64,000 nucleotides of DNA from Arthrobacter sp. AL12 (lineage in GTDB: Bacteria > Actinomycetota > Actinomycetes > Actinomycetales > Micrococcaceae). The notes under the pieces were generated by a model that was given only the letters and a program-made list of their open reading frames with translations, had not been told where the DNA came from and made no database searches. Within the stretch, counting starts at the first letter, position 1. Every line of letters starts with the position of its first letter. Below, piece by piece: positions 26,162 to 34,022 of this stretch. The stretch is taken from assembly GCF_029960645.1 (NCBI RefSeq), contig NZ_JASBQY010000001.1:21641-85640 (forward strand). Direction: 5' to 3'. The position numbers were made by a program, and so were the translations under genes.

Positions 26162-26647
26162 ATGAAGGACTCTAGCACCACCGCCCAGGGAACCACAGAG
26201 GCCCACGAGGACCGCATCCAGCGCGTGTACCTCGACACCACCCGCGACGCCAACTTCTACGGCGGCCACGTCTGGAAAATGGAGTACTCCCAGGCCTACT
26301 CCCACGCTGACCGCTGGTTCACCACCCCGCAGGCAGCCGACGAATACGCAGCCGAGCAGGAGGGCTTCCGCCTCGCGCTCGCCGCCAGGCAGGAACCGCC
26401 GGCAGGCTTTGTCCCTGACTCCGGATGCGGGATCTGTAGCCCTTGCGACTGCCCCCAGACGTTTTCCGGCCCGCACCTGTACGCCCAGGATGGCTCCATG
26501 GGCATCACCACGGCGTGGAGCGCCGCTGACGGCGTGGAGTTCTACATCGACCAGCGCCCGGGCGCGCGCCTCGACCTCGCCGCCGCCAAAGCCCTCCACC
26601 AGCTGCTAGGCGCAACCATCCTCGAAGTTGAGGACGTGACCGCATGA
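26162..26647 (+). CDS. hypothetical protein of the element
   Basis: Family not recognised. 161 residues from the ATG at 26162, with AAGGA 6 bases upstream. It is acidic, with several aromatic residues (YLDTTRDANFYGGHVWKMEY) and a central Cys cluster CGICSPCDC that could bind a metal. Its stop overlaps the start of the second recombinase by 4 bases (ATGA), so the two are coupled. Confidence 0.7.
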   Translation: MKDSSTTAQGTTEAHEDRIQRVYLDTTRDANFYGGHVWKMEYSQAYSHADRWFTTPQAADEYAAEQEGFRLALAARQEPPAGFVPDSGCGICSPCDCPQTFSGPHLYAQDGSMGITTAWSAADGVEFYIDQRPGARLDLAAAKALHQLLGATILEVEDVTA

Positions 26648-27561
26648 GCGAGACACTGACCACCGCCCCGGCGCTCGCCGGTCTCGATCCAGCCAGCGCC
26701 GAGGTACTGGAGGAATGGACCTACAGCATGCAGGCCCAGGACCTGAGCCCCAAGACCATACGAGAGCGTCTGATCCTCATGCGGACGGTAGGGCGGGAGG
26801 TTGGGCCTCTGCTGACGCTGACGAAAAGGGAGCTTGTCCGGTGGATGGCCGGCAAGACGTGGGCCAGCTCGACGCGGGCCCAGCGTCGCGCAGACTTCCA
26901 CACGTTCTTTACCTGGCTGCAGGATGAGGACCACCGCGTGGATAACCCGGCGGCCAAGCTCCCCAGGGTAGCGACGCGCTCTGTCGCCCCGAACCCGTTC
27001 ACGGTGGACGAAATCAACACCCTGCTGAATGGCGGCATCTACCGCCGGACTCGCGCCATGGTTGCGCTGCACTACTACCTAGGCCTGAGGGTCTCGGAAA
27101 TAGCTCGAGTCCACGGCCGCGATATCAACCGCGCTACCCGCACCCTGAAGACCATCGGCAAGGGACGGAAGGAAGTAACGCTGCCTATCCCTGATCCGCT
27201 GTGGGAGCTTGCCCAGTCCATGCCTGAGGACGGCTATTGGTTCCCGAACTACGTTGCCAACAAGCTCTTTGCCGCAGGCGAAGGGCACGTCATGGGCAAC
27301 TCAATCTCCGGTGTTCTCAGCGACGCAATCAAGCGCGCCGGCCTCGACCACCGGCCCCACCAGCTGAGGGCGGCCACGGCCACGGAAATGCACCGTGCCG
27401 GCGTGAGCGCTTTCACGATCCAGAACGGAATGAGGCACTCCATGATGCAGACGACGACCAAGTATCTGTTGGTTGAGCCGGAGCAGATCCGCGCCGGCCT
27501 CGACCTGCTGCCCGCCGTCGCTATCCCGTCCAGGTCCTCGCGTGGGCATGGGCCCCGGTGA
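26644..27561 (+). CDS. second tyrosine recombinase
   Basis: 305 residues. The N-terminal SAM-like domain (LSPKTIRERLILMRTVGREV) is followed by the catalytic domain with R in YLGLRVSEIARVHGRD, Lys in IGKGRKEVTLP, HxxR in HQLRAATATEMHRAG, H in MRHSMMQ and Tyr in TTTKYLLVEP. All catalytic residues are visible. It lies inside the rightward operon, away from att, and is distinct from the integrase at 24104. It could resolve element multimers or act on a different site. The stop overlaps the next start. Confidence 0.9.
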   Translation: MSETLTTAPALAGLDPASAEVLEEWTYSMQAQDLSPKTIRERLILMRTVGREVGPLLTLTKRELVRWMAGKTWASSTRAQRRADFHTFFTWLQDEDHRVDNPAAKLPRVATRSVAPNPFTVDEINTLLNGGIYRRTRAMVALHYYLGLRVSEIARVHGRDINRATRTLKTIGKGRKEVTLPIPDPLWELAQSMPEDGYWFPNYVANKLFAAGEGHVMGNSISGVLSDAIKRAGLDHRPHQLRAATATEMHRAGVSAFTIQNGMRHSMMQTTTKYLLVEPEQIRAGLDLLPAVAIPSRSSRGHGPR

Positions 27562-28151
27562 GCTGGCAGGCCCAGACGTGGGCAATCGAGAAGGGCAAGG
27601 CTTACGAGCTGGAGCCCAGCCATCGGTGGATGCTGACCATCCTGGCGAACTACGCCGACCCGGAAGGCAATGACATCTTTCCGAGCATCGCCACGCTGAT
27701 GGCTGACACCGGCTTTGGGGAGAACACCATCCGCCGCCACATCAAGCACCTGATCGCCTGTGGACTGATGGACTACGGCAACCAGGCCGCGGCGCTCAAG
27801 TACCGCGCCGGCAACCGCCCCAAGGTCTACAAACTCCTGATGGCTCCGCCAATTGACCCCCGCCATGCTGGGGGGTCCCATGCTGAGGGGTCCCAAATGT
27901 TGCCTTTGGGGGGTCCCAAGAGGGGTGCCACCGTGGCACCCAATCCTTTTAACCCAAAAGAAAAACCCAGCGCCCCGCCGGACGCCGAGTGCAGGCAGTG
28001 CGAACGGGCACGGCCGGAGTCCGAGCTGAGCGCGTCGGGCATCTGCGCTGACTGCTTGGGCATCGGCCAGCATGCAGCAGCTGAGGGAGCGTCCTACCGG
28101 GAACAGATCCGGCTGAGACGACTGGCCCACAGCGTCGGAGCTGTCCCGTAA
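27558..28151 (+). CDS. winged-helix replication-type protein with zinc finger
   Basis: 197 residues from GTG 27558 (4-base overlap upstream). Residues 1-95 resemble the N-terminal winged helix of phage/plasmid replication organisers (HRWMLTILANYADPEGNDIF, IATLMADTGFGENTIRRHI, KHLIACGLM). The C-terminus holds a CxxC...CxxC knuckle (CRQCERARPE, CADC). Position before a repeat-rich non-coding stretch supports a role in element replication or its control. A helicase loader domain is not seen. Confidence 0.7.
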   Translation: MSWQAQTWAIEKGKAYELEPSHRWMLTILANYADPEGNDIFPSIATLMADTGFGENTIRRHIKHLIACGLMDYGNQAAALKYRAGNRPKVYKLLMAPPIDPRHAGGSHAEGSQMLPLGGPKRGATVAPNPFNPKEKPSAPPDAECRQCERARPESELSASGICADCLGIGQHAAAEGASYREQIRLRRLAHSVGAVP

Positions 28152-28201
28152 CGTCCGCCAGGAACACACCCACCCCACCAGCCAAGGAAGGAGGAAACAC
28201 G

Positions 28202-28534
28202 ATGATCAGACTCATAGCAGTCCTAGCGACGTTGATCGCGGCCATATGGCCGGCGAACCGACGCCAGGACTCCCCAGACACTGCCAAGGCCAACGGCCCG
28301 CAGGCTCTCCCCGCTGTTGAGCTGCCCCGCCAGACAGCTCCAGCCACATCACGCGCAACGGAAGCACCATCCGGCCAGATCCGCAGAGCCAGCACCCCGG
28401 ACCACAGCAGCCAACCACACGGCCTAGGACTCGCCCGGGCGCCGCCAGGGCAACAGCCCCACCAGCAGCGCCGCAGGGCGGCTGCCAGTCTCGCCAGCAC
28501 AGCTGACGCAGGGACGCAGCAAGCCCGCCGCTAA
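28202..28534 (+). CDS. small hypothetical protein with N-terminal hydrophobic helix
   Basis: 110 residues with strong GGAAGGAGG before the ATG. The start MIRLIAVLATLIAAIWPANR is a membrane or signal-like helix; the rest is disordered, rich in Pro/Gln/Arg. No family recognised; the good ribosome site is the main support. Confidence 0.5.
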   Translation: MIRLIAVLATLIAAIWPANRRQDSPDTAKANGPQALPAVELPRQTAPATSRATEAPSGQIRRASTPDHSSQPHGLGLARAPPGQQPHQQRRRAAASLASTADAGTQQARR

Positions 28535-28911
28535 TCAGGCCCAGGGATCAGCCTGATATCAGAACAGAATCAGCCCTGATATCAGAGCAAAAAGGTATCC
28601 CCGCGGGCGCGCGTACGGGCACGCGCCCAGGCAGGGCAGGGCAGGGCAGGGTAACGCTTGTAGATACAAGACCAGCCACCGATCAACCACCGAATCCAAT
28701 CCGGATCCAGGTCAGAGGTATCCCGGATCCAGATTCGTCGGGACGGGTAGGGACGGGTCGGGTCGGTAGTCGGTAAGGGTATCCGCCTGATTCCAGTAGA
28801 TCCCGGCAGATCACCTTCCCACCGGATCTAGATTTGTCGGGTCGGGTCTTGGGTCGGGACGGGTCGGGAAGCACTGGGCAGTGAGCCCACCACACACACC
28901 AGGGAGAGAGC
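28535..28911. other. repeat-rich non-coding region, candidate origin or packaging site
   Basis: No ORF with coding character. CTGATATCAG occurs twice (28553-28562, 28576-28585). A GC stem-loop lies at 28605-28628 and four CAGGG units at about 28630-28651. Two long related blocks start CCGGATCCAGATTCGTCGGG (28723) and CCGGATCTAGATTTGTCGGG (28822), each followed by several GGGACGGGTCGGG-type iterations. GGTATCC recurs at 28594, 28718 and 28789. Iterons next to a winged-helix protein suggest a replication origin; a packaging signal is the alternative. Confidence 0.6.
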
Positions 28912-29142
28912 ATGAGCACCACAGCAGACAGCCGGCTATCCGAACAGGAAGCGCTCGCAGTTACCAAGGCATTGATGGAAGACAGGGACTCTGACGCTTT
29001 CCTGATGATCACTGGCAGCACCAACCCCCGGGCGCTGGCCCTCGTGGCCTGTGGCCTCGCAGCTGCAGCCCTGACCCATGGCGGCATCGACGGGGCCCGC
29101 TGGCTCGCGGAGAGACAGCAAGCGATCGCCGCCGAGAATTAG
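28912..29142 (+). CDS. small hypothetical protein
   Basis: 76 residues after AGGGAGAGAG. Mostly helical (EQEALAVTKALMEDRDSDAF, LALVACGLAAAALTHGG). No family recognised. It resembles small proteins of actinophage early regions in size and composition only. Confidence 0.6.
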   Translation: MSTTADSRLSEQEALAVTKALMEDRDSDAFLMITGSTNPRALALVACGLAAAALTHGGIDGARWLAERQQAIAAEN

Positions 29143-29330
29143 AGCCCGATTTTTTAGGAATCGGGCATGCGGGCGACCCGCGCATGTTCCATTTTATTTC
29201 CCCTCGCAGAACCCCGGGTAGCGCCCTTTTTAGTAGGGAAACCCTCTAGATCTAGGGGAAGTTGGGCCTACACGAAACCCCGGGTAGCGACCCTACAGAC
29301 CATAAAGACCCACCGGAAGGACCCACCACC
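29143..29330. promoter_or_regulatory. hairpins and a paired direct repeat before the structural genes
   Basis: GCCCGATT...AATCGGGC (29144-29166, with a T-run inside) and CATGCGGG/CCCGCGCATG can form stem-loops after the small gene. AACCCCGGGTAGCG plus CCCT occurs at about 29210 and 29276, a direct repeat 66 bp apart. Between them is the palindrome CTAGATCTAG. It could separate early from structural transcription or bind a regulator. Confidence 0.5.
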
Positions 29331-29693
29331 ATGGCAAAACCACCAACCCGTTACCAGCTTGACCAGGCGCTCGCCGCTATTCGCCAGGTCTCCGGATTTC
29401 TCACTGACGGCGGACTCGATCCCGAGGGCAGTAAGGCGGCATCTCTCGGAGCCGCCGCAGAGTCGCTGGAGCTGGTTCGGAAGCACTGGACGACGGATGC
29501 CCGCCGGAAGCCCGAGAGGGCCGCAGAATCGAACACAGCCGGTTCCCTTGACGAATTGTCCGCCGATCCTGTTACGCTAATTTCAGAAGGCCAGGACAAG
29601 CCGGCAGCGCGAAACGCACCGGACCCGGAACGGCTGACTGAAACTCTCCCGGCAGAGGCGGCAGCGCGAAACGCACCGCAGAGCAGGAACTGA
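29331..29693 (+). CDS. hypothetical protein upstream of capsid gene
   Basis: 120 residues from ATG 29331 (GGAAGGA upstream). A helical N-terminus (YQLDQALAAIRQVSGFLTDG) and a disordered C-terminus containing twice the peptide ARNAP, from a 19-bp direct repeat (29603, 29660) of which a degenerate third copy lies past the stop at about 29711. Unknown; position suggests a head or scaffold accessory. Confidence 0.6.
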   Translation: MAKPPTRYQLDQALAAIRQVSGFLTDGGLDPEGSKAASLGAAAESLELVRKHWTTDARRKPERAAESNTAGSLDELSADPVTLISEGQDKPAARNAPDPERLTETLPAEAAARNAPQSRN

Positions 29694-29832
29694 TAACCGC
29701 ATACCGCCGCTGGCAGCGCTAACCGCACCAGCTGAAGCGCCATTTCCCCAGGCGCGGCGACGTAGCAGCATCAAATTCCCCTTTGTAGCCCCCTCTCAGC
29801 GCATCCCGCGCTAACTTCAGGAGTTGATTCCT

Positions 29833-31170
29833 TTGTCCAAGCACCTCATTGCACTGCTGGCCGAGAAGCGAAAAACCGCTCACGCCAAGGCAACCGCCCT
29901 GCTGAACGTAGCCGAGTCCGAGACTCGGAGCCTCACGCCGGAAGAGGTCCAGACTTTCGATGGCCTCACGGCCGAGCTCGACAGCTACCGCAGCCAGGAA
30001 GGCCGGCTGAAATCCTTCGAGGACGACGTACGCAGCGCTGAGCAGTCGCTCTCTCGCATCCCCGGCGCTCCCGGCAGCTCTGAGGCCCGCGGCGTCGACC
30101 AGTCCGCCCAGTGGGTCCGGACTGAGACCATGGCCCCCGCGGCGCTGCGCTCCGGCCAGCGGTTCGCTGAGCATGATGTGGCACAGACCTACTCGCAGCG
30201 CTCCGCAGGCTCTGAGGCGGCCGCGCTGTCCCAGTTCGAGGGACTTGGGGACATGATCCGCGCCCTGGCCACCACTGGCGGCGGCTCAGCCACCATTCCC
30301 ACCGCATGGAGCAGCCAGCTCATCGACCTGGCCCGGAACACCTCCGCTGTGCTGAAGGCCGGCGCGTCGATCGTTCCCATGGATGCCAAGACCGTCAACA
30401 TTGGCCGCATTACCGGCGACCCCACGGCCACCTTCCGCGCTGAGGGCAGCCTGATCACAGCGTCAGACCCCACGTTCGACAATGTGACGCTGGACGCCAA
30501 GACCATGTCTTCGCAGGTCATCGCCTCCATGGAGTGGTTCCAGGACACCGACAACGGCCAAAGCCTCGTTGTCAACGCCCTGGCCAGCGCCCTGGCGCAG
30601 CGCATCGACCTCGTTGCCCTCTACGGCGGCATCGTGGCCGGTGCCGGCGCGATCAACCTGCCCACCCCGCCGAACCCCCGCGGCGTGCTGGCTGCACTGA
30701 ACGCCGGCCGTCCGGCCAACGTGCTGGGAGCAGCCGCCAACGGCACGACCCAGACCGCGGCCACCTACTGGGGCGAAGTTCTGGACGCCATCTACACGGT
30801 CCGCGACTCGAACGAAGAGCCCACCGGCCTGATTTGGAACACGAAGATTGGCCGGCAGTACGCCAAGGCCACCGACACCACCGGACAGCCGCTCCAGATC
30901 CCCGCCGCCGTCGAGGATATCCCCCGGTACAGCTCCAACCAGATCCCTTCCTACACCCAGGGCACGATGGCCGGCCGCGCGACGGACCTCTTCGTAGGCG
31001 ATTGGTCCCAGCTCCTGATCGGCCAGCGCCTTGGAGTCACCATCCAGGTACTCACGGAGCGCTACGCCGAAACCGGCCAGATCAGCATCATTGCTCACTG
31101 GCGCGGCGACGTTCAGCCGGCACGACTCGGAGCGTTCTCCGTCTTCAAGTCCATCCAGGGCGCAGTATGA
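29833..31170 (+). CDS. HK97-family major capsid protein
   Basis: 445 residues from TTG 29833, preferred because AGGAG at 29819-29823 is correctly spaced. A TTG at 29824 would touch it. The first 75 residues form a coiled coil (KHLIALLAEKRKTAHAKATA), like the delta domain removed on head maturation. The HK97 fold follows: GGGSATIPTAWSSQLID, SQVIASMEWFQDTDNG, RIDLVALYG, GLIWNTKIGRQYAKA, and C-terminal FVGDWSQLLIGQRLG. No protease, portal or terminase gene is present in the element, so particle formation would need a helper. Confidence 0.88.
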   Translation: MSKHLIALLAEKRKTAHAKATALLNVAESETRSLTPEEVQTFDGLTAELDSYRSQEGRLKSFEDDVRSAEQSLSRIPGAPGSSEARGVDQSAQWVRTETMAPAALRSGQRFAEHDVAQTYSQRSAGSEAAALSQFEGLGDMIRALATTGGGSATIPTAWSSQLIDLARNTSAVLKAGASIVPMDAKTVNIGRITGDPTATFRAEGSLITASDPTFDNVTLDAKTMSSQVIASMEWFQDTDNGQSLVVNALASALAQRIDLVALYGGIVAGAGAINLPTPPNPRGVLAALNAGRPANVLGAAANGTTQTAATYWGEVLDAIYTVRDSNEEPTGLIWNTKIGRQYAKATDTTGQPLQIPAAVEDIPRYSSNQIPSYTQGTMAGRATDLFVGDWSQLLIGQRLGVTIQVLTERYAETGQISIIAHWRGDVQPARLGAFSVFKSIQGAV

Positions 31171-31487
31171 GCACCTCTCTGACCGTGGAGCAGCTCGTCG
31201 AGGAGCTGGGCATCGACCGCGAAGAGGCCCGCAGCGTCGCCGTATCGGAAGCCCCCGCGCCGAGCAGGCGCACCAGCGCCAACCGCGTGTGTGTGGGCTA
31301 CCTCAACACCACGCACCCGGACACCGGCCTCGCCGTCGTCTTCGTGCCCGGTGAGGCCCTGCCAGATTGGGCGCTCGCCGTCCAGGATGAGCGGAACGCC
31401 CCCACGGGCCCGGGAGAGGTGACGCTGGCTCACAAGCCCCTCAGGGCGACCAAGCCGGCACCAGCTCCGGCCAAGGAGAAGGCCTAA
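31167..31487 (+). CDS. small protein downstream of capsid
   Basis: 106 residues, ATGA overlap with the capsid stop. N-terminal helix (LTVEQLVEELGIDREEARSV), central strand region (VCVGYLNTTHPDTGLAVVFV PGEALPDW), Lys/Pro/Ala tail. Position and coupling suggest a head-to-tail connector or decoration-type protein, but no family is recognised. Confidence 0.6.
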   Translation: MSTSLTVEQLVEELGIDREEARSVAVSEAPAPSRRTSANRVCVGYLNTTHPDTGLAVVFVPGEALPDWALAVQDERNAPTGPGEVTLAHKPLRATKPAPAPAKEKA

Positions 31488-31599
31488 CAGACCAGGCGTC
31501 AACGTCACCCGGTAGCGCTTTTGCGAGCACCTACCAGCAAAGGGAACGATGGCAGGTGCGGGGGACTTTTCACCCCCCGTTGCCCCTGCCAGCGCCGCC

Positions 31600-31636
31600 A
31601 GCAGAGGCCCGGACTCCCAGAGTCCGGGCCTCTGCT
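31600..31636 (+). terminator. terminator of structural operon
   Basis: Perfect 16-bp stem AGCAGAGGCCCGGACT / AGTCCGGGCCTCTGCT with a 5-base loop. It separates the capsid genes from the methyltransferase cargo gene. Confidence 0.88.
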
Positions 31637-31660
31637 GTCGCAAATGACAGTGAGGATTAG

Positions 31661-32278
31661 ATGAGCTTTCTGGAAGATTACACTGGCGCAGCGCGTGCGG
31701 CCGGCAGGCCCTGGGTTTGGTCCACGGGTATGACCGATTGGGCCCGCGACCCTGAGCTATGGCCCGGATTCCTTGAATTCGTACCACCGAACTCTCGTGT
31801 GTGGTGCGCAGGTATCGCTACCGGAGAGGAAGTGATCACACTGGCAGCCAGGACGCCTGAGTCTGTGTCCATCATCGCCACCGACATCAGGCCCGACGCC
31901 CTGGAGGCGTGCGAGGCAGGTAAGTACCCCAAAGCCATGGTTGACGCCGCTATCGCTGACGGCGACTTCACCCAGGAGGACGCCCGCAGGGCCTTTCTCC
32001 CGTCCCGCGCATCCGACGCGTGGCTGCAGGTGACTCCGGCCATCCTGGAGCGCATTACGTGGGCACGAGGGGACCTCATACGGGACCTCTATCCGGAAGT
32101 TGAACTCATCTTCTGCCGCAACACCCTGCACATGATCCCTGCAGAGGACCGGGCCTCTGTCGTCCGCCGGTTGGCGCATACCCGGACGCCGGTGATCATC
32201 GGGAAGTCAGACTTCCAGCACATGCATCAGTATTGGGCGGAGGAGTTTCAACTGGTCCCCTCGCTCATACTCTCTTAG
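31661..32278 (+). CDS. CheR-type SAM-dependent methyltransferase
   Basis: 205 residues. The SAM site VWCAGIATGEEVITLA matches CheR (W-A-G-x-x-x-GEE), followed by IIATDIRPDALEACEAGKYP and LIFCRNTLHMI, the CheR acceptor-side motif. The N-terminal helical substrate domain of CheR is missing, and no chemoreceptor genes are nearby. It has its own transcription unit after a terminator, at the right end of the element, where cargo genes usually lie. Target unknown: a protein carboxylate or a small molecule. Confidence 0.8.
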   Translation: MSFLEDYTGAARAAGRPWVWSTGMTDWARDPELWPGFLEFVPPNSRVWCAGIATGEEVITLAARTPESVSIIATDIRPDALEACEAGKYPKAMVDAAIADGDFTQEDARRAFLPSRASDAWLQVTPAILERITWARGDLIRDLYPEVELIFCRNTLHMIPAEDRASVVRRLAHTRTPVIIGKSDFQHMHQYWAEEFQLVPSLILS

Positions 32279-32289
32279 GCGCTCGCCGT

Positions 32290-32377
32290 GGGCACACTTT
32301 GGGCACATTTTGGGCACATCATCCCTGAAAACGGGTGATTTGGGATGATGGAAAACCCCGAATTCTAGCGGTTTTCC
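32290..32377. repeat. GGGCACA arm-type repeats and two stem-loops near attR
   Basis: GGGCACA occurs three times with 11-bp spacing (about 32290-32318), matching two copies at the integrase end (24113-24131); likely integrase arm sites. CATCATCCC/GGGATGATG (32317-32350) and GGAAAACC/GGTTTTCC (32350-32377) follow as adjacent perfect inverted repeats, possibly the terminator of the methyltransferase gene. Confidence 0.65.
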
Positions 32378-32402
32378 GTGCCAGCTAGGGCGCGGGAGAG
32401 GT

Positions 32403-32424
32403 TTCAAATCCCACCGTCACCGCG
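32403..32424 (+). other. attR
   Basis: Copy of the 22-bp attL core (begins TTCAAATCCCACCGTCACCG). The bases to its left do not complete a tRNA, so this is the element-distal junction. Confidence 0.9.
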
Positions 32425-32430
32425 GATGAG

Positions 32431-32473
32431 AAAGGCCCTGCTCCCCTTGTAAAAAAGGGAAGCAGGGCCTTTT
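32431..32473 (+). terminator. original terminator of tRNA-Ser
   Basis: AAGGCCCTGCT ... AGCAGGGCCTT with inner CCCTT/AAGGG and TTTT tail. Lying right after attR, it is probably the pre-integration tRNA terminator. Confidence 0.8.
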
Positions 32474-33216
32474 GCTTTTCCGGGAGAAGACAGCGGCAAC
32501 GCAGCAGTAATAAACTTCCCGCAGCGCTCCGTCTTCAGCCTCGCCGGGGCAACGCGCGTGCCGCCGCAGCAGGGCTGAGCCCCAGATCTCCCAACGTCTC
32601 ATGTTGCGGAGCACTCTGGTCTTAGTGGTCATCGGCTGAGGCCATGACGCGCTTCTGCGTTTGCTTCTGTTTCGACTGCTTCGACTTGGGTCGACGATTG
32701 CCCGGCGCCGGCTTGGACCGATGATCGGCGGCCGCGGCTCGCCGAGCGGGGGACCGGCCCAGTACCGTCCGCCTAGCAAGATGCCGGCGAGGACGCCGTA
32801 CGCCCTCGCATGGGGAAGGGCCAACGGGTCTGTGAGCGCGCACGCTCCATTGATCAGTGCGAGGCGCCGCCCACCGGTGAACCTGGCGTCGGCGTCGGGC
32901 CGACTGGTGCGGTTTTGCATGCGCGCTGACCAGGGCACCATCGACGTGGAGCGAGATCAACGTCCAGTAGTTCAGTAGGAACGTTCAGAGCATCACCGTG
33001 AACGCCCCGGAATGATTGTGAGACGACGCGAACCACGAGAAATGTGTAGACCACCCCTACCGCAAGGAACACCGACGCCTTAAGGAGAAGGGCACCGTCC
33101 GCACGACCGGATATCCCGGCAGTTTTGGATTACCGGTGGCCAGCCATTCCCTAGCAGGCGTAGCGACCCTAAGCTTCAAACCGGGACAGCTGCCTTTCAT
33201 CAAAACCGGGGGAAAA
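32474..33216. other. gene-poor flank, no supported gene
   Basis: Overlapping frames exist on both strands (for example 32417-32941 minus, 32661-32978 plus), but they lack ribosome sites, are mutually antisense and show no family motif. Composition is less regular than in the neighbouring genes. It may be the decayed remains of an earlier insertion at the tRNA. Confidence 0.4.
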
Positions 33217-33396
33217 ATGCCAGATGCATGGACGTGCGACCACTGCGGCGCCAGGACAACCAACCGAAAAGTGGAATCCACCTCGCTGGGTGATCGGGCG
33301 AAGCAATTCATCACGGTCCCCTTCAAGTGCAGCGATCCACAGTGTCCCAACAGTGACCATCGGCAGCCCGGTTTGGAGTGGTGCAGTCCCGCCTGA
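33217..33396 (+). CDS. small zinc-ribbon protein
   Basis: 59 residues from ATG 33217 with GGGGGA upstream. WTCDHCGARTTNRKV and FKCSDPQCPNSDH give a CxxC and a CxxxxC pair, a compact zinc ribbon. No other domain. It is isolated in the gene-poor flank. Confidence 0.5.
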   Translation: MPDAWTCDHCGARTTNRKVESTSLGDRAKQFITVPFKCSDPQCPNSDHRQPGLEWCSPA

Positions 33397-33703
33397 GGCG
33401 GGAACGGTGCGCAGCTTCTCATCGGAGGGTTCGGTGGAAGGCCCCGCCGGGTCCGAAAATTCCCGCAGCTGGCTCCATCGTTTTGAGACCATGGAGCCAG
33501 CCTTTGCGGAATCCGACTCGATCGGAACACCGATGTGGTCTCTCCCCAGAAAGATGCCCGGGCCAGATCCCAACGTCAGGCTAAACGGCTTGGCTTTGAC
33601 AGGCAATAGGGTTCAATTTGACTTGAAAATTCCGTCCTACTGTGGTTTATGCGACCACGCTTTTAGAATTACGTGCGCGTGCCAGCGAAATTCGCGGCAG
33701 CAC
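33397..33703. other. 307-bp stretch without a gene
   Basis: Frames here are short and without motifs. The segment 33595-33665 is AT-richer and contains two TTGAC hexamer-like sequences, but no paired -10 could be fixed. Confidence 0.4.
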
Positions 33704-33907
33704 TTAACCCGCCGGGATCACCACGTCCTCCAGCACCGTCCGGTCGAAAAAGCGGATCTCCCCGGTGTCCGGAAAGAACACGGGAACGACAGACGTGCTC
33801 GGGTCTTTCGAAGTTTCGTAAATTTCGGGCGCACCGCCATGCCGGCGGGCAATGGTGCCGATCAGGTCCGTGCCGCGGACGCTGACGGTTCGGTATTTGT
33901 AGCTCAT
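33704..33907 (-). CDS. conserved small hypothetical protein
   Basis: 67 residues from ATG 33907, preceded by AAAGGAG. Sequence MSYKYRTVSVRGTDLIG then FFPDTGEIRFFDRTV suggests a small all-beta protein. No family recognised. It is divergent from ppsR with a 115-bp gap. Confidence 0.7.
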   Translation of the reverse strand: MSYKYRTVSVRGTDLIGTIARRHGGAPEIYETSKDPSTSVVPVFFPDTGEIRFFDRTVLEDVVIPAG

Positions 33908-34022
33908 TTGGGCTCCTTTAGTGACGTGGGACACAGCCTACTCCCCGCAGTCCAGCCCGCACCGGGCGCCCGGCGGTGCGTCATGGAAGACCGAGCAGCC
34001 CGCACTGGTGCACAATGCGTTC

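Larger units (their letters stand above)
24020..32424. mobile_element. 8.4-kb integrative element (phage-satellite-like) in tRNA-Ser
   Basis: It is bounded by identical 22-bp repeats (24020-24041 and 32403-32424) derived from the tRNA-Ser 3' end. Contents in order: integrase, XRE repressor, excisionase-like HTH, unknown protein, second tyrosine recombinase, winged-helix replication-type protein, small ORF, repeat-rich origin-like region, two small ORFs, HK97 capsid, small head-gene-like ORF, CheR-type methyltransferase. Terminase, portal, protease, tail, lysis and conjugation genes are absent. The layout fits a satellite that would borrow a helper phage's functions, or a deleted prophage. Confidence 0.9.

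Noticed and set aside
32417..32978. Genes in the flank right of attR
   Set aside because: Frames overlap on both strands, lack ribosome sites and show no recognisable family; treated as decayed or non-coding.
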